Assembly: GCA_009782215.1 (NCBI GenBank)
Contig: WRKO01000016.1
Location: 1-56,370 of the forward strand
Length of the DNA: 56,370 bases
Direction of reading: 5' to 3'
DNA from: Oscillospiraceae bacterium
Lineage (GTDB): Bacteria; Bacillota; Clostridia; Oscillospirales; UBA929
Part shown: piece by piece, positions 1 through 6,904 of the stretch
Position numbering within the stretch: position 1 is the stretch's first letter
How the letters are laid out: every line of letters begins with the position of its first letter
Program-made: the position numbers and the translations under genes
Notes under the pieces: generated by a model
The model's database searches: none
Seen by the model: only the letters and a program-made list of their open reading frames with translations
What the model was told of the DNA's origin: nothing

Positions 1-33
1 ACAAACAAAACCCCCGTATGACCGGCAGGGGGG

Positions 34-82
34 CTGGGGGCGGCACGCCCCCAGTGGGGGGTCCGGGGGAGACCTCCCCCGG
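34..82. repeat. two tandem perfect GC-rich hairpins
   Basis: Two adjacent perfect inverted repeats: CTGGGGGC/GCCCCCAG (34-41 with 47-54) and CCGGGGGAG/CTCCCCCGG (63-71 with 74-82). They lie in non-coding DNA and are not followed by a T run, so they look like a dispersed palindromic repeat rather than a terminator. Confidence 0.6.
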
Positions 83-203
83 GAATGCCTGAACACCACC
101 CAAACCAACAGCCGCACGGGCAAACGGTGAAAACCCGTTCCCCAAAGTTTGCGGATAACCCTGCGGGACGCCGAGGTCTGCGTCCCCTACGGTCTGTGCG
201 GCG

Positions 204-245
204 GGGCAAACACGGCGCGATGTGGGCATCGCGCCCTACGGCGGG
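204..245. repeat. palindromic repeat, GGGCAAACACGGCGCG family
   Basis: Contains the perfect 9-bp stem GGCGCGATG/CATCGCGCC (214-222 with 227-235) followed by CCTACGGCG. A sister copy with the same flanks and a different stem centre lies at 5129-5167, and a related longer palindrome at 4211-4254. This is a REP-like dispersed element. Confidence 0.6.
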
Positions 246-339
246 GATACGGGCAAACGCGGGCGGGATTAGAGCAAAAGTACATGCTCTTGCCCTGAAA
301 AATAAAAATTTCCCTTTTCAACAGCTTGCCCGTGTGGTA

Positions 340-348
340 TGCTATAAT
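340..348 (+). promoter_or_regulatory. extended -10 promoter upstream of AIM24-like gene
   Basis: TGC-TATAAT (TATAAT at 343-348) is a perfect extended -10 box. No good -35 is seen 17 bases upstream. It would give a leader of roughly 175 bases for the gene at 527. Confidence 0.45.
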
Positions 349-526
349 CTGGATGTATTTATGCCCTGCTTCCCGCATTCCTTTTTTATACAGGCTGCGG
401 CCGGGGTATGCGGAGCGCCGGGTAAAAGGGGGTTCATGACGGATCAAACACCGCAGCGGCGAAACCGTTGACACGCGCGCGGGATGTCCCGCAAACAAAA
501 GACCATTATTTTGAAAGGAGCTTATT

Positions 527-1210
527 ATGCAGTACGAAATTTTCGGAGGAAACCTGCCCGCCGTGACGGTTAGCCTGGAAAACGGCGAGTCGATTTACAC
601 GCAGTCGGGCGGCATGACCTGGATGTCGGCGGACATCAACATGGAAACCAATATGAAGGGCGGCTTTATGCGGGGGCTTGGCCGCGCGCTGATGGGCGAT
701 TCGCTGTTTATGGCGACGTACACAGCTACCGGCAGCGGGCAGTCTATTACCTTCGCGTCGACCTTCCCCGGCAACATCGTGATGCTGGATCTGGCGCAGG
801 GGCCGTATGTCATTCAACGGAGCGCGTTCCTGTGCGCACAGCCCGACGTCGAGCTGAAGATGTATGCCGGCCATAGCTGGAAAGCCGGCCTGTTCAGCGG
901 TGAGGGGCTGGTCATGCAGGAGCTTTCGGGCAGCGGCACGGCGTTTCTTGAAATAGACGGCAGCGTAAAGGAAATCGATCTCGCTCCCGGCGAAAAGCTC
1001 AAGGTTGATACGGGAAATGTCGCCGCTTTTGAGCAGCGGGTCAAATTCTCCGCCGAAATGGTCAAGGGGTTCAAAAACATTCTGTTCGGCGGCGAGGGAC
1101 TGTTCCTGACCACCCTGGAGGGTCCGGGAAAGGTCTGGCTGCAAACGATGACCGCGTCGGGCCTGGCGTCAAAGCTCGTTCCGTTCATGCCCTTTAAGAA
1201 GGACGACTAG
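527..1210 (+). CDS. AIM24 / TIGR00266 family protein
   Basis: A 227-residue protein of the AIM24 family, a beta-rich fold related to tryptophan RNA-binding attenuation-like barrels. Its function in bacteria is not settled. The sequence shows the family features: an N-terminal glycine-rich GGMTWM segment near residue 30, a GRALMGDSLF stretch near 52-61, a central G-H-S-W-K-A-G-L motif, and C-terminal G-x-G-L-F-L-T and G-P-G-K-V-W-L-Q-T. Length matches the family. AAAGGAG lies just upstream of the ATG. It is a single-gene unit with no partner genes nearby. Confidence 0.85.
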   Translation: MQYEIFGGNLPAVTVSLENGESIYTQSGGMTWMSADINMETNMKGGFMRGLGRALMGDSLFMATYTATGSGQSITFASTFPGNIVMLDLAQGPYVIQRSAFLCAQPDVELKMYAGHSWKAGLFSGEGLVMQELSGSGTAFLEIDGSVKEIDLAPGEKLKVDTGNVAAFEQRVKFSAEMVKGFKNILFGGEGLFLTTLEGPGKVWLQTMTASGLASKLVPFMPFKKDD

Positions 1211-1261
1211 GAACGCGCGTCCCGTTTCGCATCCATAACCGCGCGCGCCCGTCCGTCCCAT

Positions 1262-1888
1262 TCAAGGCGACGCCGACAGTTGTGTCCCTTCTGTGCTTAC
1301 CCCGACCGTACCCGCCGTCAGTTCGGTGAGGCTGGCGCGAAGCGCCGGCACGTTGTCTGAAATCACCGCAAATCGCAGCCGGACGTCAACGCCGAAATCC
1401 TCTGACCGGATTTCCGCGCCGCCGGCCATCAGCAGGCGTTTGACCGTCTCGTACAGCGGATAGGGAACCGCCGCCGCGCACAGCGTCATCTCACGCATAA
1501 CGCCCACGCCGGACGCCTCGAGCGCGGCAGTCCCGCAGCGGGCATAGGCGCGCACCAGACCGCCCGCGCCCAGCATGATACCGCCGTAGTACCGGGTGGC
1601 GACACAGCAAAAATCGAAAATATCCTGCTTTAGGAAACCCTCCAGCAGCGGCATCCCCGCCGTGCCGGAGGGTTCTCCGTCGTCGCTGTGGCGGCAGATT
1701 CCGCCGTCTTTGAGCCGGTAGGCGTAGACGTTATGCGACGCCTCGCGGTGCCTGGCGCGGATAGCGCGCAGGAAGGACAGCGCCTCCTCCTCGGAGGAAA
1801 CCGGCGATATATGGCCGATAAAACGGCTCTTTTTCTCGGTAAACTCCGCTTGCGCGGCGCGGAGGGGGAGCTTATAGGGCTTGATCAT
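1262..1888 (-). CDS. YigZ / IMPACT family protein
   Basis: A 208-residue YigZ-type protein of the IMPACT family. Family members are thought to act in translation or stress control; the bacterial role is unclear. The signature is present: K20-S-R-F-I-G-H, H52-N-V-Y-A-Y, D-D-G-E-P-S-G-T-A-G-M-P (69-80) and R-Y-Y-G-G-x-x-L-G-A-G-G-L-V-R-A-Y (99-115). The C-terminal half is the DUF1949-type ferredoxin-like fold. Its start overlaps the end of the upstream VOC gene by 17 bases, so the two are co-transcribed. The upstream ribosome binding site is weak, which fits translational coupling. Confidence 0.9.
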   Translation of the reverse strand: MIKPYKLPLRAAQAEFTEKKSRFIGHISPVSSEEEALSFLRAIRARHREASHNVYAYRLKDGGICRHSDDGEPSGTAGMPLLEGFLKQDIFDFCCVATRYYGGIMLGAGGLVRAYARCGTAALEASGVGVMREMTLCAAAVPYPLYETVKRLLMAGGAEIRSEDFGVDVRLRFAVISDNVPALRASLTELTAGTVGVSTEGTQLSASP

Positions 1889-2270
1889 ATAAAGTTTTCA
1901 AGTTATCCATAGCGGACAGACCGCCTTGCTGAACGAATCCCAGTTCGTTTCCGTCCAAATCTTTTACGGTAAATTTTCTTGTTCCGTAAGGCATGGTTTC
2001 AATCGGCTGAATGACTTCAACCGTATCTTTCAAACGTTCCCACAAGGTATTAACGTCGTCAACGTCAAAATTGAAGCGGGCATTTGAGGGAACCCTTTGG
2101 TCAACCATAACGGCAAACACCGCACCCTCGCCGCACTCAAAATCGGCGTACTGCCATCTGTCGTTTATATCCGCGCCCGTACACTTAAAGCCGAGAATGG
2201 TTTCATACCATTCAATGGCTTTATGCAAATCCCGTACATTGGCCCTGACATGGGTTAATCTGGTTTTCAT
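1872..2270 (-). CDS. VOC family (glyoxalase-like) protein
   Basis: A 132-residue vicinal-oxygen-chelate protein with the usual glyoxalase/bleomycin-resistance layout: H7 in the first beta strand, A-I-E-W-Y-E-T-I-L-G-F near 18-28, a central D-V-D-D-V-N-T-L-W-E-R-L helix, and a C-terminal D-L-D-G-N-E-L-G-F-V-Q-Q strand carrying the second metal-site acid. The substrate cannot be inferred. It is the first gene of a two-gene operon with the YigZ gene. GGGGG lies about 6 bases before the ATG, and a good promoter is at 2331-2359. Confidence 0.85.
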   Translation of the reverse strand: MKTRLTHVRANVRDLHKAIEWYETILGFKCTGADINDRWQYADFECGEGAVFAVMVDQRVPSNARFNFDVDDVNTLWERLKDTVEVIQPIETMPYGTRKFTVKDLDGNELGFVQQGGLSAMDNLKTLYDQAL

Positions 2271-2330
2271 AATTACCCCCTAAATAAAAAATTCTATGGA
2301 ACGAACACCCCATCCCATCCCATCCCTGTC

Positions 2331-2359
2331 ATTATATCCCGATTTCATATTGATTGCAA
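2331..2359 (-). promoter_or_regulatory. sigma-70 promoter for VOC-yigZ
   Basis: On the minus strand, TTGCAA (2354-2359), a 17-base spacer, and TATAAT (2331-2336). It ends about 60 bases before the VOC start. Confidence 0.65.
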
Positions 2360-2373
2360 GCCGATTTGCATCC

Positions 2374-2727
2374 TCACCGCCCCGTATTCTCGCGTATCCG
2401 GAGCATTACGACCTCCCGGATCAGATCGTAGGGAACCGGCTTGTCATGGGGCAGCTGTACGGTTCCTTTGGAGTGTTTGTAATCCGCGGTTTTTTTCACA
2501 AACGCTTCCACGCCGCTTGCCCCCGGATGGAAGCCGATGTGCCGCTTCTGCGCGGAGAAGTGTACAAGGTTTCCGTTCAGCACAAAGGTTGGCATCCCCC
2601 ATGCGATTTTCTCGGTTATATCGGGCGAACAGCTTACCATCAGCGCCCGCAGGCGCTCCATGCGTTCACGCGCTTCGCCGTCATACAGGGCGATATATTC
2701 GTCCACGGTTTCACAGATGCCATTCAT
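2374..2727 (-). CDS. DUF1801 family protein
   Basis: A 117-residue DUF1801-type protein (YdhG-like fold, sometimes called iron-chaperone-like; function unproven). It shows V-D-E-Y-I-A-L-Y near the N-terminus, I-A-W-G-M-P-T-F, L-V-H-F-S-A-Q-K-R-H-I-G-F-H-P-G, and a C-terminal K-G-T-V-Q-L-P-H-D-K-P-V-P motif, in family order. The start was set at the ATG preceded by GGGGAGTTGACT rather than at a longer frame lacking family similarity. It is the last gene of a minus-strand unit that begins with the broken GNAT gene. Confidence 0.85.
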   Translation of the reverse strand: MNGICETVDEYIALYDGEARERMERLRALMVSCSPDITEKIAWGMPTFVLNGNLVHFSAQKRHIGFHPGASGVEAFVKKTADYKHSKGTVQLPHDKPVPYDLIREVVMLRIRENTGR

Positions 2728-2731
2728 ACAG

Positions 2732-2806
2732 TCAACTCCCCGGCCGTGTCGGCGCCAAGCTCGCTCCGCCGTCGCATTTGAAGCGTCCGGCGATGAACAG
2801 GCGCAT
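2732..2806 (-). CDS. possible 24-residue micro-ORF
   Basis: A very short frame beginning M-R-L-F-I-A-G-R-F, with GAGGTA 8 bases upstream of its ATG, placed between the broken GNAT gene and DUF1801. The leader and first codons (GAGGTA..ACATGCGCCTGTTCATC) closely match those of the rhodanese remnant at 6904. It may be a leftover 5' end of a related gene rather than a functional peptide. Confidence 0.25.
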   Translation of the reverse strand: MRLFIAGRFKCDGGASLAPTRPGS

Positions 2807-2809
2807 GTA

Positions 2810-3170
2810 CTATACCTCAATCTCAAACTCAATCTCGTCACGGAGCGGTATACCGTCCTCGCCGGCGAGCGGTATGGACGGCTTCAACCGCCGTGCCGCG
2901 CCGATCGCGCCCAGCCGTATTTCGCGTATCGTGAAGCCGCGCCGCTGATAAAACCGAAACGCGCGGGCGTTGTCATTGCAAATAGCCCAAAACCTCATCG
3001 CCGCAGACCGCCGCGTATCCCGGCATTGCGCGCGAATCCCACAGCTTCCCGTTGATCGCCAGATACGGTCCTCCCCATGTCTCGTCAACGGTGGGCTGTA
3101 TCCTCTCCCGGAGAGCGGCGTCCAGTGGACGGATTTTATAGGGTTGCGGTTTCCGTGTTTCAGTAAGCAT
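2810..3170 (-). pseudogene. GNAT acetyltransferase with internal deletion and frameshift
   Basis: The N-terminal part reads K-I-R-P-L-D ... T-V-D-E-T-W-G-G-P and stops after G-D-E-V-L-G-Y-L-Q at 2973. The C-terminal part continues in another frame with N-D-N-A-R-A-F-R-F-Y-Q-R-R-G-F and L-K-P-S-I-P-L ... G-I-P-L-R-D-E. Both halves belong to one GNAT family, but the acetyl-CoA-binding core that normally lies between them (about 45 residues) is missing. Without that core it cannot be an active N-acetyltransferase. GGGGGGAG precedes the chosen ATG, and the promoter at 3253-3281 is intact. Confidence 0.75.
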
Positions 3171-3252
3171 AATTTTATCGCTCCCCCCGATCATTTTCGC
3201 CCCCGGCGTGATACAGCTTGGTTTCATGCCCCTCTCTATAAAACCTTCTTAA

Positions 3253-3281
3253 ACTATACAACAGGGCGGCATTCAAGTCAA
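3253..3281 (-). promoter_or_regulatory. sigma-70 promoter, minus strand
   Basis: TTGACT (3276-3281), 17-base spacer, TATAGT (3253-3258) on the minus strand. It drives the GNAT remnant and DUF1801. Confidence 0.65.
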
Positions 3282-3323
3282 CTTTGTATTTCCGGTTCAC
3301 CGTTCCGTCTCTGTTGATTCCTA

Positions 3324-3352
3324 TGGTCATATCGCTTTCCCCATGCTATAAT
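3324..3352 (+). promoter_or_regulatory. promoter of the HAD gene
   Basis: TGGTCA (3324-3329), 17-base spacer, TATAAT (3347-3352) with the extended TGC just before it. The -10 box overlaps the upstream in-frame ATG at 3351, which therefore cannot be the translation start. Confidence 0.65.
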
Positions 3353-3386
3353 GGCTCTGGAATCTGAAAGCGGGGAGAGGCTAACT

Positions 3387-4049
3387 TTGATACGGTATAT
3401 TATCTTTGATATGGACGGCGTTCTGGTGGATTCCGAACGCGCCATCCGCGCGGCGAGCGTGAAAATGTTTGCTGGCCGGGGGGTGGACGTGCCGCAGGAG
3501 GACTTTCTGCCGTTTACGGGAATGGGCGCAAACCGGTTTATCGGCGGGGTGGCTGAAAAATACGGGCTTCCGTTCCGTCCGGAGATGAAGGACGAGGCGT
3601 ATGACATATACGGGGAGATTGCCGGAGAGTATGTGATTGTCTATGAAGGCATCGGGGATTTGCTGGCGAAGCTGAGGGAGCGCGGCTGCCAGCTGGCCGT
3701 CGCCTCCGCCGCGGATTGGGTTAAGGTCAGCATCAACCTGCGCTGCATGGGGCTGTCCAGCGCCGATTTTGACGCGGTCGTCACCGGAAACGATGTGACC
3801 AAGCATAAGCCGGACCCGGAGGCGTTCCTCATTGCGTGCGGGAAACTGGGAGGACATCCGGGGGAGACCCTTGTAGTGGAGGACGCGGTCGCCGGATGCC
3901 AGGCGGCCAAGGCGGCCGGGATGTCCTGCGTGGGCGTGATGAGTACGTTTGATTATAACACGCTGAAAAACGCGGGAGCGGATTTTGTTGTTGAGAAAAC
4001 GACCGATATGCTGAGAGGCTTGAGGAGATGGGGATTATTTAATCGTTGA
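3387..4049 (+). CDS. HAD-superfamily hydrolase, beta-phosphoglucomutase-like
   Basis: A 220-residue haloacid-dehalogenase enzyme, probably a sugar-phosphate phosphatase or mutase. Motif I F-D-M-D-G-V-L-V-D-S gives the catalytic aspartates (8 and 10). Motif II is A-S-A-A-D, motif III the lysine in T-K-H-K-P-D-P-E-A-F, and motif IV V-V-E-D-A-V-A-G, followed by the helix A-A-K-A-A-G-M. A four-helix cap fits the beta-phosphoglucomutase subfamily. The start is a TTG with GGGGAGAGG six bases before it; the longer frame would begin inside the promoter. Confidence 0.85.
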   Translation: MIRYIIFDMDGVLVDSERAIRAASVKMFAGRGVDVPQEDFLPFTGMGANRFIGGVAEKYGLPFRPEMKDEAYDIYGEIAGEYVIVYEGIGDLLAKLRERGCQLAVASAADWVKVSINLRCMGLSSADFDAVVTGNDVTKHKPDPEAFLIACGKLGGHPGETLVVEDAVAGCQAAKAAGMSCVGVMSTFDYNTLKNAGADFVVEKTTDMLRGLRRWGLFNR

Positions 4050-4078
4050 TTCCCTTGTTTTCGTCGATGCGGGCTTTC

Positions 4079-4160
4079 GTCATTGCGGGCTTGACCCGCA
4101 ATCCCCCAGTATTTGCGAATCATCCCTTCCAAGAGATTGCGGGGCAAGCCCGCAATGACG
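4079..4160. repeat. inverted repeat, CGTCATTGCGGGCTTG arms
   Basis: Two near-perfect complementary arms of about 25 bases face each other across a 30-base centre. The arms resemble a widespread bacterial intergenic repeat. No open frame lies between them, so this is a MITE-like or REP-like unit. Confidence 0.55.
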
Positions 4161-4210
4161 GTGTAGGGGCGCCCTATATGGGCGTCTACGCGCCGCGTTT
4201 ACCTGGCCGC

Positions 4211-4254
4211 ACACGCCGTAGGGCGCGACGCCCCCGGCGCGCCCTACGGCGTGT
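4211..4254. repeat. perfect 17-bp inverted repeat
   Basis: Arms ACACGCCGTAGGGCGCG (4211-4227) and its exact complement (4238-4254) with a 10-base loop. It belongs to the GTAGGGCGCG palindrome family seen also at 204-245 and 5129-5167. Confidence 0.65.
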
Positions 4255-4273
4255 GTGAGTTGTGCGGATCGTG

Positions 4274-4302
4274 TTGTCATAGTGTTCTTCTTATGGTATA
4301 AT
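4274..4302 (+). promoter_or_regulatory. promoter, module copy A
   Basis: TTGTCA (4274-4279), 17-base spacer, TATAAT (4297-4302). It is part of a duplicated module; the second copy is at 5192-5220. Confidence 0.6.
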
Positions 4303-4370
4303 GCGCCTGCGGCGAAGAGCGCATGAGGACGCAATTCACTTGCGTCCGATGCGCTTGACATGGTATAATG
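4293..4370. mobile_element. 67-bp hairpin insertion with 11-bp direct repeats
   Basis: ATGGTATAATG occurs at 4293-4303 and again at 4360-4370, flanking 56 bases that form a strong hairpin (4318-4334 with 4340-4355). The paralogous module at 5166-5288 has a single ATGCTATAATG at the matching place and no insert. The pair therefore reads as a filled and an empty site, with the 11-mer as a target duplication. No protein is encoded, so this is a MITE-like element. Confidence 0.55.
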
Positions 4371-4436
4371 ATGACTGCCGATAGGGATATTCTTCCAAGG
4401 TGTGTATTGCTTGTTCATGGCGCAGAAAATTTATAT
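4366..4436 (+). repeat. leader repeat, copy A
   Basis: The segment from ATGATGACTGCCGA to GCGCAGAAAATTTATA is nearly identical to 5217-5288. It forms the untranslated leader of the GNAT gene at 4464. The two downstream genes are unrelated, so the leader has been copied independently of the coding sequence. Confidence 0.65.
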
Positions 4437-4463
4437 TATCTGCAAGGAGGAGGAAAATAAAAA

Positions 4464-4946
4464 ATGGTCAAATTGAAAATTTACGATAAAGACATGCAAC
4501 AAGATATTGAAAACTTTATTCAAATATGTTTCAAGGAAGTCTATGCTAATATGGGATGGGGTTATGACCCTGCCGGAAGACATTCCGACATAGCTAATAT
4601 ATGCGAAGCATACATGAAAAACGGTTGTTTTTGGTGCCTTTATGACGGTACTGTGTTGATTGGAACAGTTGCCGCTAAAAACATCTGTCAGGTGAGTGCG
4701 AACGGAAAACATATAGAGTTGAAGCGAATGTTTGTATTGAAAGAATATCAAGGCAAGGGTTATGGGCGTTTATTACTTGAAACGGTTATTGATTACTCAC
4801 GAAAAAATGGGTTTGATAAAATATTGCTTGATACCAGAATAGACTTTCATGCAGCAATAAAATTATATCGAAAAAATGGTTTTGTTGAAGTTCCTGCTTA
4901 CAATGATAATACGAACGCAGATTTATTTTTTGAATTGAAATTATAA
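4464..4946 (+). CDS. GNAT family N-acetyltransferase
   Basis: A 160-residue GNAT enzyme. Motif A is clear (L-K-R-M-F-V-L near 87-93 followed by Q96-G-K-G-Y-G for acetyl-CoA pyrophosphate binding), and the family C-terminal A-I-K-L-Y-R-K-N-G-F-V-E follows. The substrate is unknown. AAGGAGGAGG lies upstream of the ATG. The gene is strikingly AT-rich compared with its neighbours on the left, suggesting recent acquisition, and is preceded by the duplicated promoter-leader module. Confidence 0.85.
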   Translation: MVKLKIYDKDMQQDIENFIQICFKEVYANMGWGYDPAGRHSDIANICEAYMKNGCFWCLYDGTVLIGTVAAKNICQVSANGKHIELKRMFVLKEYQGKGYGRLLLETVIDYSRKNGFDKILLDTRIDFHAAIKLYRKNGFVEVPAYNDNTNADLFFELKL

Positions 4947-5128
4947 TATTTGCTGCGCACCTAATAAACATTTCCTGCGTCGCTGCTCCGCGGCTGCGGC
5001 AAGTCTCTTGTTCCCCTGGTTATGATCGTACCCAACCCTGTAGGGGCGCACTTTGTGCGCCCGCGTTCTCCCCAAAAGCCTCCATCCGCCCCAAAAAAAC
5101 GCCCGCCGTTTCTCCGGGCGCGCAAAAT

Positions 5129-5167
5129 GGGCAAACACGGCGCGCCGAGGGCGTCGCGCCCTACGGC
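5129..5167. repeat. palindromic repeat, GGGCAAACACGGCGCG family
   Basis: Sister of the element at 204-245: the flanks GGGCAAACACGGCGCG and TCGCGCCCTACGGCG are shared and the centre differs. It sits directly before promoter module B. Confidence 0.6.
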
Positions 5168-5191
5168 GTGCGTGAGTTTTTGCGGATCGTG

Positions 5192-5220
5192 TTGTCATAG
5201 CATTCTTCTTATGCTATAAT
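5192..5220 (+). promoter_or_regulatory. promoter, module copy B
   Basis: TTGTCA (5192-5197), 17-base spacer, TATAAT (5215-5220) with extended TGC. The surrounding 55 bases match copy A at 4248-4302. Confidence 0.7.
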
Positions 5221-5288
5221 GATGACTGCCGACAGGGGTATTTGGGCAGGGTGTGTATTGCTTGTTCATGGCGCAGAAAATTTATAGT
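5217..5288 (+). repeat. leader repeat, copy B
   Basis: Matches 4366-4436 closely, including GGTGTGTATTGCTTGTTCAT and GCGCAGAAAATTTATA. It forms the leader of the TIM-barrel gene at 5305. Confidence 0.65.
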
Positions 5289-5304
5289 TATGGAGGTTGG
5301 AAAT

Positions 5305-6096
5305 ATGCTTGGCATAGGAATGTTTTCGTGGTTTAGCTATAACTTGCCTATTGAGGAACGGTTACAGCTAATAAAAAACGCCGGATTTGATGCTGCGAGC
5401 TTGTGGTGGGATGGAGAAGATAAACACGAACAACCAGACATGGCGAGAAAAATTGGTTTACAAATTGACAATGTACATGCACAGTTTATGTCTCCTGAAT
5501 TTTCTCCCAATGGGCTTTGGCTTGAAGGTATAGACGGAGAAGATTTTCAGAACATGCTCATATCTTGTGTTGAGGATTGCCATACTCACAATATTTCTAC
5601 AGTGGTAATTCACCTTACATCCTTTAAGGAAAATGTTGAAGTGACAGATGCGGGATTGGAAAGAATCAAGAAAATTGTTGACGTTGCCGAGCAAAGGGAA
5701 GTAAAACTCGCATTTGAAAACCTTACTTCCCTTGAGCATTTGGATGCAGTTTTTGAAAAATTTCCATCTTCCTATGTTGGCTTTTGTTATGATAGCGGAC
5801 ATGAAAATTGGCGCCACCCAAATCAAGATTGTCTTTCACGATACGGTAACAGACTATTCGCTTTACATATAAACGATAACTTCGGTGATGGCGATGCGCA
5901 TATTCTTCCTTTTGACGGGACCGTTGATTGGAACGATAAAATGCAGAAATTGAAACAGTGTAAAAATGTCGATTATTTTACTTTAGAGGTTGATTGGGAT
6001 AGAAAGCACGAAAAATGCGTTATATACCATGATTTATCAGCCATGAATTATCTTGAGTTAGCTTATAAAAAGGCTGTCCGCTTATTGCAGCTGTAG
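5305..6096 (+). CDS. sugar phosphate isomerase/epimerase (AP2 TIM barrel)
   Basis: A 263-residue xylose-isomerase-like TIM barrel. The metal and substrate positions of the AP-endonuclease-2/epimerase family are present in order: L-A-F-E-N-L, F-C-Y-D-S-G-H-E, L-H-I-N-D-N ... H-I-L-P-F-D-G-T-V-D-W and F-T-L-E-V-D-W-D. It probably isomerises or epimerises a sugar or cyclitol; the substrate is unknown. The ATG at 5305 follows GGAGG by 8 bases and is preferred over upstream in-frame starts that would lie in the leader. It is AT-rich, like the GNAT gene at 4464. Confidence 0.85.
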   Translation: MLGIGMFSWFSYNLPIEERLQLIKNAGFDAASLWWDGEDKHEQPDMARKIGLQIDNVHAQFMSPEFSPNGLWLEGIDGEDFQNMLISCVEDCHTHNISTVVIHLTSFKENVEVTDAGLERIKKIVDVAEQREVKLAFENLTSLEHLDAVFEKFPSSYVGFCYDSGHENWRHPNQDCLSRYGNRLFALHINDNFGDGDAHILPFDGTVDWNDKMQKLKQCKNVDYFTLEVDWDRKHEKCVIYHDLSAMNYLELAYKKAVRLLQL

Positions 6097-6207
6097 AAAA
6101 CAAACACTGTGTGCAAAAGCTCCTGTTGCCACAGCATAAAGAATATATCCCTATCGGTTATCGTATGCTGATGATTGCCGATATAAAAACATATAGGAGG
6201 TCTTTTC

Positions 6208-6744
6208 ATGCGTTATTTTCGTAAAATTGTCGGGGAGCGGCTCTATCTCTCGCCGTTCAATGCCGATGACACAGAGATTTACACCAAATGGGCTGAATGG
6301 ATGAACGACAAAACCCTTAACGATCACTATGGCGGGCATCATAATCTTGTATCGCTGGCGAGCGCGAAAAAGACCCTTGAAGAATTAAAAGGGTATCGCT
6401 TCGCTATGGTACTCCTTGAGGGTGACATACTTATCGGTCACATCAGCCTGCATGACATTGACCATCTTAACAGAAATGCCTTTCTCGGCATTTTCATCGG
6501 CGAGGCTACCCACAGAGGCAAGGGGTATGGCACTGAAGCCATTAGATTAGTCCTCGGCTACGGCTTCAAAACATTGAATCTTAACAATATCATGCTTTCC
6601 GTTCATGCAGACAACAACGCGGCTATTGCCTGTTATAAAAAGGCGGGGTTCCGGGAAGCCGGGCGGCGGCGTGAATGGGTATTCAAAGACGGGAAGTATT
6701 TCGACAAAATTTACATGGATATACTGGCGCGCGAGTTCGGGTGA
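6208..6744 (+). CDS. RimJ/RimL-type GNAT acetyltransferase
   Basis: A 178-residue GNAT of the RimJ/RimL type (acetylation of ribosomal protein N-termini or other amines). It shows E-R-L-Y-L-S-P at the start, I-G-H-I-S-L-H-D-I-D, F-L-G-I-F-I-G, and the acetyl-CoA loop H-R-G-K-G-Y-G, then A-I-A-C-Y-K-K-A-G-F-R-E-A-G. TAGGAGGT precedes the ATG. The leader has ATGCTGATGATTGCCGATA, a possible degenerate copy of the leader repeat used at 4464 and 5305. Confidence 0.85.
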   Translation: MRYFRKIVGERLYLSPFNADDTEIYTKWAEWMNDKTLNDHYGGHHNLVSLASAKKTLEELKGYRFAMVLLEGDILIGHISLHDIDHLNRNAFLGIFIGEATHRGKGYGTEAIRLVLGYGFKTLNLNNIMLSVHADNNAAIACYKKAGFREAGRRREWVFKDGKYFDKIYMDILAREFG

Positions 6745-6748
6745 GGGA

Positions 6749-6904
6749 CTATTGAGCGGGAATCGTTCCATACGGCCAATCTACGATCCCGCCGAAATCG
6801 TACACACGGGTATAGCCCAGCTCCATCAGCGCGCGGGCGGCTCGTTCGCTGCGTATCCCGCTTTTGAACTTGGTGTGCTGTGTTTTGTGGATGAACAGGC
6901 GCAT
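6749..6904 (-). pseudogene. rhodanese-like C-terminal fragment (51 residues)
   Basis: The frame begins M-R-L-F-I and continues into K-S-G-I-R-S-E-R-A-A-R-A-L-M-E-L-G-Y, then T-R-V-Y-D-F-G-G-I-V-D-W-P-Y-G, the C-terminal half of a rhodanese domain. The catalytic Cys of the C-x-S-G-x-R-S loop is Phe here, and the N-terminal half is absent, so sulfurtransferase activity is unlikely. GGAGGTAAC precedes the ATG, and the frame overlaps the 3' end of the YjbQ gene. Whether it is still translated is open. Confidence 0.6.

Larger units (their letters stand above)
83..526. other. intergenic region, no supported gene
   Basis: Open frames here are short, overlap each other on both strands and have no ribosome binding site or recognisable product. 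The stretch holds one copy of a palindromic repeat (204-245), an extended -10 promoter (340-348) and about 180 bases of leader before the AIM24-like gene. Confidence 0.6.
4050..4463. other. repeat-rich intergenic region
   Basis: No gene is seen. It holds an inverted repeat with arms CGTCATTGCGGGCTTG (from 4079) and CAAGCCCGCAATGACG (ending near 4160), palindromes at 4163-4189 and 4211-4254, two promoter-like boxes, a hairpin insertion flanked by an 11-bp direct repeat, and the leader of the GNAT gene at 4464. Confidence 0.6.
4947..5304. other. intergenic region with repeats and promoter module B
   Basis: No gene is supported. It holds a short palindrome (GGGCGCA/TGCGCCC, about 5041-5061), a GGGCAAACACGGCGCG element (5129-5167), a promoter (5192-5220) and the repeated leader (5217-5288). 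Confidence 0.55.

Noticed and set aside
85..498. Overlapping open frames on both strands at the left edge
   Set aside because: Low-complexity translations, no ribosome binding site, made of palindromic repeat DNA.
506..1188. Long minus-strand frames opposite the AIM24-like gene
   Set aside because: Shadow frames of a GC-rich gene; the plus-strand product is a recognisable family.
3351..3386. Upstream ATG for the HAD gene
   Set aside because: It lies inside the -10 box; TTG at 3387 has a good ribosome binding site and starts at the family N-terminus.
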